64,000 nt of DNA. Source: Straminergon stramineum (lineage: Eukaryota; Streptophyta; Bryopsida; Hypnales; Calliergonaceae). This document shows, piece by piece, positions 1 through 12,665 of the stretch. The number at the start of each line of letters is the position of its first letter. Position 1 is the stretch's first letter. The position numbers and the translations under genes were made by a program. The notes beneath the pieces were generated by a model. That model saw only the letters and a list, made by a program, of their open reading frames with translations, was not told where the DNA came from and ran no database searches. The DNA lies in assembly GCA_963920665.1 (NCBI GenBank), contig OY987268.1:19284501-19348500 (forward strand), written 5' to 3'.

Positions 1-528
1 CTGTTCGGTCTACCGATTGCTATTGCACTTTTTGTAAGATTTGAGTACCCGGACCTGCGTAGTCAAAGAGACAAGTATGAAAGAAGTTTCGCAAATTTGC
101 TGAATATGTTGCATCACTTCTGATCAACTCAGCGGCGTAACCATGGCAGTATGGCCAAACAGTCGCCATCGTCTTGACACTGGAGCAAATGTAATAGCTT
201 CTCAAAAGTTCCCGTATTAGACTCACAAAGTAATTAATGGAAAATTAACGATCATCTAGTAGATCATTGGACCCGTACTAACTGAATGATACTAGATTAA
301 TATAAAGTTAATATTGACTTAACAGTTGCCGATGTCATATCAAGTTAATGTCGATGACACTAACACACTAAGTCGACACCATTTTCTTTACTGACATTAA
401 ATCAGCATTAACTCAGCATGAGGACTATATGAATCTAATGTCTATTATCTCAACATTAAGAGCATTGGCAATCCCATAGGAGTCTTTTGTGATGAGAATC
501 ATAGAAAGCAAAAACCTTACGATTGGCT
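1..528. other. 3' flank of SAS-6, no gene seen
   Basis: This stretch lies downstream of the SAS-6 stop codon on the minus strand. It should contain the SAS-6 3' untranslated region and flank. A 68-codon open frame on the minus strand at 20-226 matches no family I know and has no supporting splice context, so I do not call it a gene. I see no repeat or RNA gene here. Confidence 0.5.
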
Positions 529-3500
529 TTAGAATGCTGAGTTTGCTGACCTGTCTGCGAATGAAAGTTGAGGCCGGGGTAGTAGATTATGCTTCGATCC
601 CCAAGAACTAGGATCCTCCCATGAGTTTAGCAGTGGAGCTCCATCCATGGGGGTCTGCCCCCCTGTGTAAGAAGTCAGATTAGCGGAGCCTGCAACTGCT
701 GAGGTAGCTGTCATCCCTTTCGACTTGTAGTGGACTTTTTGAGCTGCTTGTACCGCAATCTTGGTAACTGGTACATACATGGAGCGCTGGCTCCCTGCCA
801 AGGACGGAGTCGTGTTAAAAACTCCTAAGCCACTTTGATGCAACCCTCCTGGCTGAGGCTTGACCTGGAGAGAGGGAATGCCTGTAATGGGTGTAGCCGA
901 GGAAGACAAATAAGGAGAAGACATAGGAAACTGGTTCTTGAATGCTGTAGTTCCGGAATTTGCACCACCCAAAGAACTGCTAGAGGATAGAGGAGTCGTG
1001 GCTTCGCCAGGTCTGTTGGTCGACGTGAGGCAGGAATATGCCAGCCCACTTGTGTTGGGTCGGGTGAATGAGCTAAAACGGGAGGAAACTGGACCACCTG
1101 GCAGCTTCCCTAATTGAGCCTCAGTCAATTGTTGATTCAACCATCTGCGTTCATAACATTATGAATCATCATGTGAGTTGACTCGGGAAGATTCGAATTC
1201 TCTGGATATGACCCCTTACATCAGAAAGACCTAAGTAAAGACGAAAAACTAAAGAGACGAACTGCAGTGAAAGGATGAGCCACTTACTGAATCATTTGTT
1301 GGTTGGATTGCTGTAAGGTCTGTGCTTCATCTAGTTTAGTAGTGATCTCCTCCATCTGAACACTCATAACGTAGTCTTGGATATGAGAAATGTTGGGACC
1401 CTTGAAAACTGAAATCAACAGTAAACATGAAAAAAGAAATTCGAATCAACAGCGAGGACGTTATTAGATTTTGACTATCGGTACAAGGGATTTACCTTCT
1501 TCTTTTTATCCTCCATATCGGCTTTGATGGTTGTCAACTCATGTCGCAAAGTTGCATTCTCCGCTTCAGCCTTCTCAATGGCAGCCTGCCGTTCGTTGAG
1601 CAGATTGTCCTGCTGATTTGTGACCTGGCCTTTGAGCTTCACTTTTTGTTTTGAAGCACGCAACTCAACCTGTATGAACAAGGAAAAGAGGAAGAATTAT
1701 GTAAAAGCTAATGAGTACAGATGTACTATACTGTGTCCAATTGGCAAGTTCCAAATTTCCAAAAACGGCAAGAGAAGAATACCATATTGTCGTTTCAAAC
1801 CTGAAGTTTCTCAATAATTTGATAGCACTTGCTAAGTTCGGCGGCATTAGCACTTGCTCGCTCCTCTGCACGGTCAGCTGCCGCCTGCGCCTCTTTCCGC
1901 GACGCTTCTAATTCTGACCTGAGCTTACACAATGGTACTAAAAGTCAATTTTGAAGTTGTTATCATACAGTGCGTATTGGTGGGTAGGAAGGAACCTCTC
2001 GGGAAATAATTATGCCGTCCATAATTAAGAAAATTCCATTCAAATTCACAAATTTAAAGTTGAACATGGGCTGCCAAACCACGTACCTCTGTGAAGCCTG
2101 TGCTTCGAGCTGCGTCGTCATTTTAGAAAGCGACTCATTTTTATCAGAAACCTGGATACATGCATAAACATGGTCTTAATACTAGTCAAAGTCATCACTC
2201 ACTACTCTACCATCCAATGCACATCAATAAAATAGTGAGATTGGGAGATTACCTCTTGATCCAAGGCACTCAGGCGAATGAGATGTCGATTGGATTCTCT
2301 TTCTGCATCAGTCTTATATGCTTCCAAGTTACGCATCTCCCTTCTTAAACGGTCACCTTCCTTTATTCAGTACCCCAGAATCACAAAGCATAGAGGTTTG
2401 CATTAATTTAAAAGGACAGAAGGTGACCAACAGGAAAGAAAAAGTCAAGCAAATGATTAAAAAATTAGGTCACTCTAATCTCTCGAGTCTACTGCCAGTG
2501 GAGGAGCCTCGTTAGAAAAAAAATCCTCCCCTCGAACAATTGGACGTACCTGGGTTTTGTCTTCCAAATTTCTTTCGAGAGAGGTGCACTTATTTTTCAG
2601 CTCTGTAATAATATTATCAGTTGCGTACTTCGCATCCAATAATGAGCGCACCTGCACTTTCAAACAAAATAGAGAATTTACATTCCACAGAAATTCTGTA
2701 TATCTATCGAGAAAAAATTAAACTCAGTATTTTTCACAAACATGGAAACTCTTTGACATGAATTATCGAGTTATGAACCTGTCTATCTAAATCAGAAGCA
2801 CGTTGTTGCTGTTGATCAATTTGCAGTCGGAGACGACTCTCCAACTCCACGCGTTCCTTGTCAAGCCTGTCCTTGAGCTCTGTGGTCTCTTGCATCACCT
2901 GTTGAAGAGAACCACAAATAATCAGTTCTCGGATTTTTACGCTCATCAGCTTTTTACTTGACTGCAACAGACTTGACATCCAAGTTACTTGTGTCTGTCA
3001 TTATTTTGCCTTCTCAGTGCTCCACGGTTGCCCGGTTCTCGTCTAACATGTTCCTTCGTGGAGAAAGTGCCAGGCTTTTGAAGCCTTCGTAGATCTTGAG
3101 TTGGAGCAGAAGTCAAAAGATAATATTAATCCAACTTACACCAACCACATTTCTATAAGTATTAGTCTCTCTTAACATGTCATGCTTCCTTTTATGACAA
3201 ACCTTTTCCTTTTCATGAGCGAGCTCCAGGGTGAATTCAGCTTTCAGCTCACTGATGTTTCTGCACTGGTTCTCCTTCAGCTCACCAAGTTCGCTGCATT
3301 TATGGATAAACAGCATAAAATGCATGACTTAGCATTGCTGTATCCTAGAGACTTCAGGTGTTACTGTTGTGCTTATTTGATCCTCTGCTTAGACCTACTT
3401 CAACGGCTAAGAGAGCCAGTTGCTCAAGATTAGGGAAGGGCTGTCTCCGTCGTATTTGACCGTCAGACATGGATGATGATTCTCTGACGAGTGAGATGTT

Positions 3501-5092
3501 CACTTTTAAAGCGCAGTTCTTATGGTCACCCTTTATTTGTGTCAAAAAAAAAGAAAAAAAGCGCAGTTCTTAATGACTTTGTATCATTCAAGGCCTACCC
3601 CTGAAACTCAATGACCTCTGAATGAAAAAAAAGATGCCAATAGGTAGTGACTTAGACGGACTCGTCTCAAAAATTATGCCAGCTTAAGAAACGTACGAAA
3701 CAATTCGAGTGATGAACAAATATTTGGAAACAGAGTTAGAACTGCATTCGCGTGTCCATTGACAGGTTGTGCGTCAATCCTTGAACAAGACTATCTTCAT
3801 ACCCTCTACACATCCAGAGTAACCTAGGCCACTCCAACTGACGCTCCACAGAAGAATAAGTTGACAAAGAAACATTTAAGATGAACTGAGTTAACTTTCC
3901 AGCGAAGACTAACTACTAACGAAGCATAGTTTTATCATGTAGGTTAGAAGTAATCGTACCTGCTTAAGTTATTGGCATCACGAAGAGCTTTTTCTAAAGA
4001 GTGTAGCGTTCTCCGCAATTTCTCATGCATGTCACTATTGATAGCCTGCCCCGCCACAGTAATTCTGAGCAATTTTACGAAAAAATGTGAAAGATATTCA
4101 CAGTAAGGTAAAACCTTTTCAATCTAAGGGACTTCTAGTGCATTTATATTTTTACAGACTGCACAACATTCCCTTGGGTTCGTTTACCTTGTACTCAGCC
4201 AGCCTGCCTGCGAGAAATTGTTTGATGACAGTGTCGTTCCCCTGCCGAAACACAAGTGATAGATGGCTAAGATGCTTAAACTGGTTTGTCTCCACCACAG
4301 TTAAAGTAGCATCCCCAGTTCGTAGGTGCAATACCGCCAGAAACCTGCCAGTACCCCTGCTTTTAAAATTACAGGACAACATCATTATCTCAAACGATGC
4401 AAACGCTAGCGGCCATCACACATACATACAAGGTAGAGAATACCAGAAAGTCATATTAAACATGTGTGAACGAAATGTCTTAAGTAAAGGACATGTTACA
4501 AACCTCGGATTATCAGTGCACGAGGAAACAATACACTGCTCAAGCAACTCAATGAACTTGTAAGGAAACGTCGCAAAATCCACCAATATGCATTGTTCCA
4601 CTTTAAGGCTCTGAAAGTCGTCTTCATTGACTTCCAAAGCGTAGAAGAAGAAAGGATCCAATTCGTTGGTAATTTGCACTTGAAGAACCTGATACATGAA
4701 GACTGAATACTTTGTAAGCCTGTAGAATTGCTTATCTGTTTCATCAGGTAGTAAGTATTCTCACAGTCTGATTGAGACAAAGTGACGCTTAAGTTTTCAG
4801 TCTCAGGTGTCCAAGTTGCCTCTGTAGAATTAATATGTATTTCATGATCATCTCATAATGATGCTTTGAACATTTCACTGTTTGACATATGGCAAAACAA
4901 ACCATAGACAGCCGGTACCTTAGTGGAGCGATGTACTTTACTCAGCCCCATTATGAACCTTGCAGTGAGATCCATGTGCCGATCTTCCGCATTGGCCTTG
5001 GTTACTCGAACAGGAACAACTTTCTCAAATAAAGTGGAGGTGCTCTCCATCCCCCCACCCAGTTTGCCATAGTCCTCGGTCTCAAAACCCAT
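529..5092 (-). CDS. SAS6: Spindle assembly abnormal protein 6 (SAS-6), centriole cartwheel protein
   Basis: SAS-6 self-assembles into the ninefold cartwheel that templates centrioles and basal bodies. Thirteen exons read by hand: 5092-4919, 4688-4504, 4344-4188, 4045-3960, 3293-3203, 2898-2779, 2651-2550, 2360-2253, 2151-2087, 1918-1801, 1669-1496, 1400-1288, 1144-529. All junctions are GT-AG, phases agree, and the frame is 702 residues (human protein about 657). The N-terminal head (about 15-172) carries the family signatures [14 protein letters not shown] and ILVDFATFP (PISA region) and [15 protein letters not shown]; Phe142 in that last motif probably matches the head-head contact residue, Phe145 of Chlamydomonas. 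Residues 173 to about 510 are heptad-rich coiled coil. The last ~190 residues are Ser/Gly/Pro-rich and probably disordered. Met1 lies 10 codons after an in-frame TGA; a second Met at residue 15 (MESTSTLF) aligns better with animal starts and is the alternative. A good splice acceptor ends 20 bases upstream of Met1, so a leader exon is likely. Confidence 0.95.
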
Positions 5093-5261
5093 CCGGCTTC
5101 TTCCCTGATTAAATGAATAGAGTCAGGTCTACTCAATAGCAATTATGGTGAGCACTGAAATCTCAATACCAACAGAAACAAGAACATGCCATCAAGTAAA
5201 TGATGTCTCTGCCAGATAGTAAGAGCATGGTCATGAAAGTAATACGATCCTGGTGTAACAT

Positions 5262-6538
5262 CTAAGTTGGTACTGAGAGGCTAGTGACCTCGAAGGACTT
5301 CGGGGAGTAGTCACAGCACAGGTTCAGCTCCTGTTCGGATAATCCTTCATCCTTGAACTTTTTTTTCCTCACTTTCGAATGCTGATGGAACATCCGAGCA
5401 TGCTCAAACGGTTGTTTTGGGTCCTGCTAAACCTGAACCGAAAATGGTGAGTACAGGAGACAGGACAAATTTCGCTACATGAAAGGGGGCACGTTTCTTC
5501 AAACGTATCGACATGACAGTGAACTTCAAAAACAGTTAATTGCCGGTGTTATAAATTTCATCATACCACTTCACACACAGTCAAATCGGCTTCACTACAT
5601 CATCAAAGGCCACTCATTACCATAAATATCCCAAACTCATTGGGATCAGTACATTAACCATAAGTAGCATGCCTGATCAAATAATCCCTGAGTGCACCAT
5701 ATAAAATATGCGATACATGACGCTCTACCTCTTCCACATAACCAAAGGCTGTGAGGGATGACGAAGGATACCTGAAAACGGGAACATAAATCTGTCATCG
5801 AACAGACGAAATTTTTTCTCCGTCAACGTACAAATAATGGCAGCAAGTATTTGCCTGGAAAACAGGATCATCAGGTGGCACTTCTTAATAATCTGCTAAC
5901 TTGTGGATTTAAACCTCTGTTATACACCTAATCGTCAGAAAAAAATTCTAAATAAAAACTGCGTCAACGTGTAATTGCTTCAGAAACTGTAGTTCTTTAG
6001 CATTAGTGCTGCAGTCTGGTATGCCTTCAATTAGTCGAGCGTTGTAGAGGGATGCAGGATCAACGACAGCTACGCAGACAGCAGTATAACAGAATTTGAG
6101 ACGAATAGGAGTAATGCAAACCGAACATAGCCAATTCATACTCTCTAGTTGCGTTTGAATAGAGTCCTCAACCTTTCGAGAAACTCTGTCCAGAGCGAGT
6201 TACATAAGACGAATACGATGGAAATACTAATTTTCAAGTCCTACTCGTTGTCCTACAATCTACATAAAACAAAGCACCAAAAAAACATCTCAGTCGGGGA
6301 AAATGGCCGAAGCAGCAGTATGAACAACAGAAAACAACATATGCAGTAAAATAAAAATAATTGAACAATTCACGTATCTAAAAATCTCAGGAATTTCAAG
6401 GGTGTTGTACCTAATTCCAGAATAAACGCAGAGCAGGATCCCGACACAACCAGCGAAATGCGAAACTTGTAACCAGCGCAATGCGTTGCCTTGAACGATT
6501 GCAAAAAATACGAGAAAATCGCGATAAATTGGTGGCAT
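5262..6538 (-). CDS. Unrecognised small gene directly upstream of SAS-6, ~110 residues
   Basis: I do not recognise the family. Three exons can be joined: 6538-6411, 5771-5729 and 5423-5262. Phases fit (2/1 then 0/0) and the splice sites are GT-AG. The last two exons look strongly coding: Pro/Ser then TAFGYVEE, followed by DPKQPFEHARMFHQHSK and a lysine-rich stretch, then LSEQELNLCCDYSPKSFE and a TAG stop. The first exon (MPPIYRDFLVFFAIVQ...) is hydrophobic near residues 28-42, perhaps a membrane segment, and is less certain. Its ATG is the first one after a pyrimidine-rich leader-like stretch at 6800-6900 (minus strand), typical of plant 5' leaders. The stop is only 169 bases from the SAS-6 ATG on the same strand. 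An additional short exon between 6411 and 5771 is possible. Confidence 0.5.
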
Positions 6539-8359
6539 ACAGTGACAAGAACTGCCGACTTCGACTCGATTCTTAAATTTCGTGAACAGAGCTAGCTATG
6601 GAGGGGTGAGCAAATTCAAGTGTAATTCTAAAGGAATCAGGATTAGGTGAGTACCAGGACAATGCAGTGGTGAAGGAGAAAAATCTCAGACTGTCCTAAT
6701 TGCGACAAACTCGCAAAGATTGGCAATCGGCGGTACAAACTCAACAGCCTGACAGAGTTGATGTTGCGATGAAGAGCAGCACTGAGCCAATGAATCTCCA
6801 AGGAAGGTCGATCGATCGATTGATCGAGAGGAGGGAGGAGAGAGGGGTTCCAGAGAAAGAGGATAAAGAGACGGCGGGAAACAAGGGAAGAAGCGGCAGT
6901 TAAGGCACGCTGAGCATGTTCCACTTCGAAATGTTCTTGCGCTATCGAAAGTGAGTCCGCTACCAAGCCTTGTAACTGTTCTCCATTGCGGTTCCGACTC
7001 GCCAGTTTCAAACGCAAACTGACGTGCCCTGATTCACCTTGGATATCACTACTTTGCGCTTCGCCGAACATCTTCTTGCCTCCAAATGCCGACTTCTCCG
7101 TCGCAACTTCGAATTGTTTGCTTTCCGATAAATCAAGAACGGTGTAACCATGAGGCTCTGTCCTAGGTAAACAACATAATTTATTGAGCAATCGGATGCC
7201 GTAGTCACTGTCCTTTAGACAGAGCCAACAAATCGATCCGCGACAGAACCTGTGTCCAGCTACAAAATTATGAGAGCTAAGAGAGGCTATGATTTCAGGG
7301 TGCCATGGTTTACAGGGACCTTAAGATGAAATATAAAGCAATAAAAATTCCTCTGAAGAATGTACTCTTCATTATTCAAAAATGCTATCGCCGGTAGTTG
7401 GATTGTGAATTGCTATCTTCACAAAGAGATGAATGAACTCAAACTGAAATAAATTGATTTTTCTGTAATCCCAACCTTTTGTAATTGTATTATTCCTGTG
7501 TCCCAATAATTTCTCTCATTGTGTACAAATCTGATTGAGCTCCTTCCACTTGTCAAGTCGTGAACACAAGTTAAGTGGTGAACAAAATGTTACCGTATAT
7601 TGCATTCAAAAGTTCATTTCAACCTAGGTAAGGCCAGTAGCAATTAGAGGGGATTGAGTGTCACAACAACAGTATATAAGAAGCTATTCATACTTTCACT
7701 TCAGTGAAGACCTTGCTTGTGCTGAAGCAATGCCTCCTGCCCTTCGATTCAAGGCTGATTGCAACTCAAATCGATTGACAATAAGATGAATTCAGAACTT
7801 GCCAAACGTAGAAAACTACATCCTTACTCGTCATGATATTGTGCTTACTACACTGTACCTCTTTTAACTTGCAAGACAGACTCATGGAACAGCACTGGTC
7901 AGAAAGGAAGAACGCAGTCAGAATTAAACTGGCTCACCAAGAAGTAGGGGAAATAATCCTAAAATCACAGAGAGCTGGAAAAAAGCGCTTTCATACGTAT
8001 TTCACGAAGTCCAACTTCATGCACTAAATGGAGAACGGAATCCACGCAGCCAAAGACTCATGCAGCCTTCCACCAATTATAGGATGCAACTCATGAATGA
8101 AAGACACACATTAACTTACAAAAAGATACCAAACACAAGTTGCAGAAGTCATGTGTGATTTTCTGTCCCCGTCATTAACTGGACCGAAATTGCAAATTCC
8201 TAAGATCTCAATAGAAAACGAGGAGAGTTCTTCATTACTGATGTATTGGTACAAGCAGCTTCAGCACAACAATGACTTCTACTGCGAAACACCACGATTA
8301 TCTCAGTCAAGCCTTTCTACGACATAAACGCATGCAGGTCCGCAAACGTCAAACCAAAC
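6539..8359. other. Intergenic: leader of the 5.3-6.5 kb gene and 3' flank of RPL27a
   Basis: On the minus strand 6800-6900 is CT-rich, like a plant 5' leader or core promoter. A long open frame on the minus strand at 6643-7257 reads through the CT-rich tract; it contains GHRFC and CWLC, a weak zinc-finger look, but its only extended start is TTG and I could not attach it to other exons. 7258-8359 shows no recognised gene; it should include the 3' end of the RPL27a transcript. Confidence 0.4.
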
Positions 8360-9535
8360 TTAAGCAGTCAGAATAACTGCTCCTCCAGCCTCCTTAATCT
8401 TCTTCTCAGCGAGCTTAGAAAAGAATTTAGCCTTGACTACCATAGGTTGAGTTGGGAGGTCACCCTTTCCGAGCACCTGAAAAAAGAAGTAAGGATGCCA
8501 CATTAGGACTGTAAGAAAACTTTAGGAAAACAGAATCGGTTTCCTCTGAATATTAATTTTTATTTCATAAAATTCAGGAGATGACACATTGAAAACTCAG
8601 TGATGCATGAAATAACAGACAAAATGGAAAATAAAAGGGACCAGGCAATTGCCTATACTCAAAGATATCAGATTCCTCACACTCAATCCTGCAATTGAAT
8701 AAATTTCATTCTCTTCAAGTTTGAACAACCATGACAGACCCTCCCATACTTACAAAACACAAAGATTTGCTTGGACAGAATCGAAAACTGTAAACCCTAA
8801 AACAGCGTGCCCAAGTTGAAGAGGTAAAAAAGTGCGAAAGCAGAATTCATGGCCACCAAAAATCGCCAGGGACCCAAAGTGACCCTTGCCAACTGTTCAA
8901 CTGGTGAATAACCCCATAATCAACGTAAACCTAGTCTCGAAGAGACAAATTTAGAAGATCCAACAGCAAAGCTTCGACCTTCATACTTTTGAATATGATA
9001 TCAAAATGCCGCAGTCTCAACTGCGTTTTAAATCCTCTTTCATTACCCATACAGAAAACATGAAAATTTGAGCACTCTGCTGATAGTAACGAGGTTCATC
9101 AGCAAAAGTGGCGATATTTTGGTTTCCGAGACTCATAAACCCTAAAGGACCATGCACACTCAATTGCAGGTAAGAAAATAAGGAACGGAAGTGCACAAAG
9201 CTCGGGATCACCTTGAAAAAGCCGTGTTGCGTCACGTCCAAAAGCGGGGCCGACTTCCCCCAGTCAGTCTTCTCCTTCACTGCCTCCGGAACGAGCGACC
9301 ACAACTTGTCCACATTGACGATCGGGCAGTGGAACTTGTTCATGGTTTTGTGGAAGTAGCGCATTCCGACCTTGCCGAAGTAACCCGGATGGTACTTGTC
9401 GAACAGAATGCGGTGGTGGTGCATACCTCCGGCGTTACCCCGACCTCCGGGATGCTTGCGGTGCTTGCCCACACGACCGTGACCTGCACTGACATGGCCT
9501 CTTTTCTTGCGGTTCTTTTTCAGCCGGGTCGTCAT
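8360..9535 (-). CDS. RPL27A: 60S ribosomal protein L27a (uL15)
   Basis: Cytosolic large-subunit ribosomal protein uL15, part of the 60S core. Two coding exons, 9535-9212 (108 codons) and 8476-8360 (38 codons and stop), give 146 residues, the same length as Arabidopsis RPL27a. The N-terminus [20 protein letters not shown], the glycine/histidine-rich [16 protein letters not shown] and the end GGAVILTA are near-identical to plant family members. The 735-base intron (9211-8477) splits Lys108 from Val109 in phase 0. The open frame runs further 5' to 9736, but the conserved Met at 9535 is the start. A telo-box lies about 80 bases upstream. I looked for an intron-encoded C/D snoRNA and found no convincing one. 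Confidence 0.98.
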
Positions 9536-9613
9536 GGCTGCCGCTCGGACGAAGAACTCTGCAGACGAGAAGGAAAGAGGAGCAACCCGGGAGCACGCCG
9601 CGGGGTTTACACC

Positions 9614-9622
9614 AAACCCTAA
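9614..9622 (+). promoter_or_regulatory. Telo-box upstream of RPL27a
   Basis: AAACCCTAA lies 79 bases upstream of the RPL27a start codon. This interstitial telomere-like motif is established as a frequent promoter or leader element of plant ribosomal-protein genes. The surrounding 9540-9625 is GC-rich, consistent with promoter or leader. Confidence 0.65.
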
Positions 9623-9737
9623 CTCACGGATGAACTTGGTGATCGAATTTTTATGGATGAAGTTCGTGGACGAAAAAAATGAAAATTTTGGATGAAATTT
9701 AGTTTGTTCTGCGTGCTCAAAATTGATCTTAATCACC

Positions 9738-10345
9738 TTGTACTTCGTACTAAGTTAGTGTGCCTTGGGCCGTTGCCCACAGCCATCATAAAAATAAAAA
9801 TATTTTTTGAATTTTTGAATTTTCAAAAATTTTGAAATCCAATATCTATTATGTACAAAGGAGTGCAAGGGCTTTGTTTAGTGGCATTTGGACATGTGAT
9901 GTGAAAATTATGTTTTTTTCAAAATACAAGATAATTTCATTCAATTTTCTAATAAAAAAATAATTCAAAAATTCTTAACTTTCACACCGCAAGTCCAAAT
10001 GTCAAAAAAAAAGGTTCCATGCACCCCTCCTTGCAAAGAGCTTTCCAATTGTACCAAAACACCGTTGTAGAACTCATGCTAGTTTCTTAGATTTCAACGT
10101 ATCAAACAAAAAAACAAAAAACTAATTTAAGGTACAAATGGAGTTTGGAAAGTGCTATTAATCCTAAAAGGTACATTCAAACCCAGTTTTAAGATAAGTA
10201 GGTGGTATAAAAAGAATAATTCCATATAAGACTAGAATTAGGAAACAATGAAGATTTGAGATATTTGTGACTAGTTTTAGCTAGTACTAGTGTGCTAGTG
10301 TGCTACGTGCAGTTGCCATAGTATAATAAAAATAAAAGTCATTTT
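9738..10345. repeat. Degenerate foldback repeat related to the 63.2-63.9 kb repeat
   Basis: A segment around 9860-9920 (AAGGGCTTTG, then CATTTGGACATGTGATGTG) recurs inverted at about 9975-10040 (CACACCGCAAGTCCAAATG, then CCCCTCCTTGCAAAG). The outer part has GTGTGCC followed by a TTGCC..CAGCC motif and ATAAAAATAAAA at both 9757 and about 10295. The same words occur at 63260-63400 and 63890-63920, so this is a dispersed repeat family, probably a degenerate MITE. Its exact ends are unclear. Confidence 0.5.
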
Positions 10346-11713
10346 TTCATTTTTTCATTCCTAAGAACTTTGAAATTCATATGGTAGAGCTTGCAATGCA
10401 CAATGGTCACTAGAATGAGAGTAGTGTTTGTAAGAAAAACAAAAATGGGACACTTGTTTACTCCTTGAGCTCTTTGGATTTGACCACTTTGAAGTGGGCA
10501 AGAATCACATTGGTGGCTAACTTTTTAGTCCATGACCAGACTGACCCCCTTCTCCAAATGAGTTGTAAATTATACCACACCACACAACTTTAAGAAAATT
10601 CAAAAGTCTTAGTATAACTCAAAATTTCATGAAACTACCGCCATTGAATTTACAACATAGTCTATTTTTAGAAAAAAAATATTTTAAAAAAGACTCAAAT
10701 TTGGAAATGCACAACTTAAAAAAGAGGGGCAACAACTAGAAAATGGTCGCTTGGGTCATTAGGGGTTAAGTACTGGTAGGTGATTTAGAATCTGTAGGAG
10801 ACATTTTATATGGGGGGTTCTTCTTTTCAATCATTCCCATCACTAATAGAATCTTGGGTGTGTAAGACTGAGCCTTAAGATTGTTGGAATCTCATCCATT
10901 GTTTTAAAAGAGAAAGTTGCCATTTCAATAAAAAAGAAGACTACCATTTTGGGTTGTTCATAATTTGAGGCACCCTTCCTTATCTCTATTTGTTGTTATT
11001 TTAGTGAAAAAAACAATCCATGTGGATAGGTTAGACATCCAATTGTTGGGCACCTTCTTCACTTATCTATTTCAATTTTCTATAATGTCACAAAACAAGA
11101 TTTTCACGTTTGCATTGCACATGTTTGAGTTTTATTCATATAATTTCAATATAATTTCAATCATAAATTTCAATCTAAGTCAAGTAGAGAGAGCCATAAT
11201 GGTAAAGAACTATGCCTATTTAATACAACGTAAACATAAATAAAGTAGTTACTAAGAAAAATTAATTTGCACATGTACCAACAACCATATCACCAACTAT
11301 ATTTGTATGTATATTTGTCTCTATATGTACAAATATATGTATCCCTATTTATCCAAATCTACATTTATGTATGGATTTGTATCCATATTTTCACATGTAC
11401 ACATAGCTAGGGCTTTGCATATTCCTATATACATATTCCAATGATTGTATTGCAAGGAAGAAATATTGATTTTTATATATTTATGTTTAAAAATTTTATT
11501 GTCACCAATGAAGGAAAAGTGAGACATTGCAAATGCACAAATATACACAAAAATTTTAAAAATTTTAAATAATGACATTGCCAACACCACCCACTAATTC
11601 AATCTAAATAAACTCTCTCTAATATAAATATCAGAAATGAAATTAATACCATGGATTTGCCTAGTTGAACCCTTCAATTTCATTTTATTTCACTCCCTAC
11701 GAACCCCTCCCTA
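10346..11713. other. AT-rich intergenic DNA
   Basis: No gene supported. Short open frames at 10965-11243 (+) and 11345-11590 (-) have the composition of random AT-rich DNA. An isolated ATTAGGGGTTAA at about 10764 resembles the right end of the TTAA elements but I found no matching left end. Confidence 0.5.
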
Positions 11714-11717
11714 TTAA

Positions 11718-12665
11718 CCCCTAAATGAATTTGACTATGTTTCCATCAAAAACGCTCCAAAATTGCCATTTCAAGTTCAAGTATAGGTACCAAATTTTAG
11801 AAAAAAAAAATTTTGAATACATATAACTATAGGATCTTGTAGTAAATTGGTTTGAAAAGATGTGGAAAAAACTTCAGAAACTTTCCCCATGTAGATTACA
11901 AGATATAAGCATTTGAATGGACAAAAATTATTTTTTTGGCCCTGTGAAAAAACAGGTAGCTACACTTCAAAAGGTTACATTTGTATGAAAAAAATTTCAA
12001 AATGGTAATGCTTCTTTGGATTCATTTTTCAAGGCAAGTTGGCTTCATGTTTGAAAAAATTCAGATCATTTGGAGTAATACAACATATAGGGAAAAAATA
12101 GTATTAAGTAGAAAGAAGTAGAAAATGATTCAAATTACTAAATTGTTAAGAATTTAATTATGGAATTAAAAAATGTCAATTCCAATGGTGGTAATGTTGT
12201 AATTAACAATCTACATGCTATGATTTTTTTTGTTTCTAAAAATCTTGAAAATTGAGTTAAATAAAGGGCTTCAAAGTTTATTTTAGAGTAGAGAATCTAT
12301 AATTGCCAACAAACTAAAACTCCTCATAACTTTCATCTCACGAATCAAAATGGAATGATTCAAAGCTTTCCATGAATATATAAATCTAGAAAACCAATTT
12401 CAAATTTTTATTTCTTAAAAAAGTGACTTTTTAAGAATTTTGGAGGGACTGCCCTAGTTGCCTACCGAGCAATGAAAATGACATATCATACAATAACTTT
12501 TGAACCATATAATCAAAAGTTATGAAAATTTTTGGACCTTAAAGCCAATCCTCAGGCACATGTTGTGTGAAAATTTCAAAGAAAAAGAATGAAAACTCCA
12601 TTCATAGTGAGCTGCCCAAAATTGCTATGTTGCCAAAAAATGCAATTCGGGCATTATTTTAGGGG
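11718..12665 (+). mobile_element. TTAA element, family A, copy 1 (948 bp)
   Basis: Starts CCCCTAAATGAATTTGAC and ends ATTATTTTAGGGG, with TTAA directly on both sides (11714-11717 and 12666-12669). The interior aligns along its length with copies at 29314-30238 (same orientation) and 61116-62060 (inverted). There is no transposase frame, so it is a non-autonomous DNA transposon. TTAA duplication with CC-starting termini is the piggyBac pattern. Superfamily assignment is inference from ends and target site only. Confidence 0.8.

Noticed and set aside
6643..7191. 182-codon minus-strand open frame with GHRFC/CWLC upstream
   Set aside because: It starts with TTG, not ATG, runs into a CT-rich leader-like tract and could not be spliced to other exons.
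9138..9153. AACCCTAAAGGACCAT in the RPL27a intron resembles the family-B element end
   Set aside because: Only about 15 bases match, with no flanking TTAA and no interior similarity.
8477..9211. Possible C/D snoRNA in the RPL27a intron (CTGATGA word and a 6-bp inverted repeat)
   Set aside because: No D box and no terminal stem at the right spacing.
9191..9622. 143-codon plus-strand frame opposite RPL27a
   Set aside because: It is the antisense shadow of the conserved ribosomal-protein exon.
10764..10776. Lone right end of a TTAA element
   Set aside because: No matching left end or interior was found within 1.5 kb.
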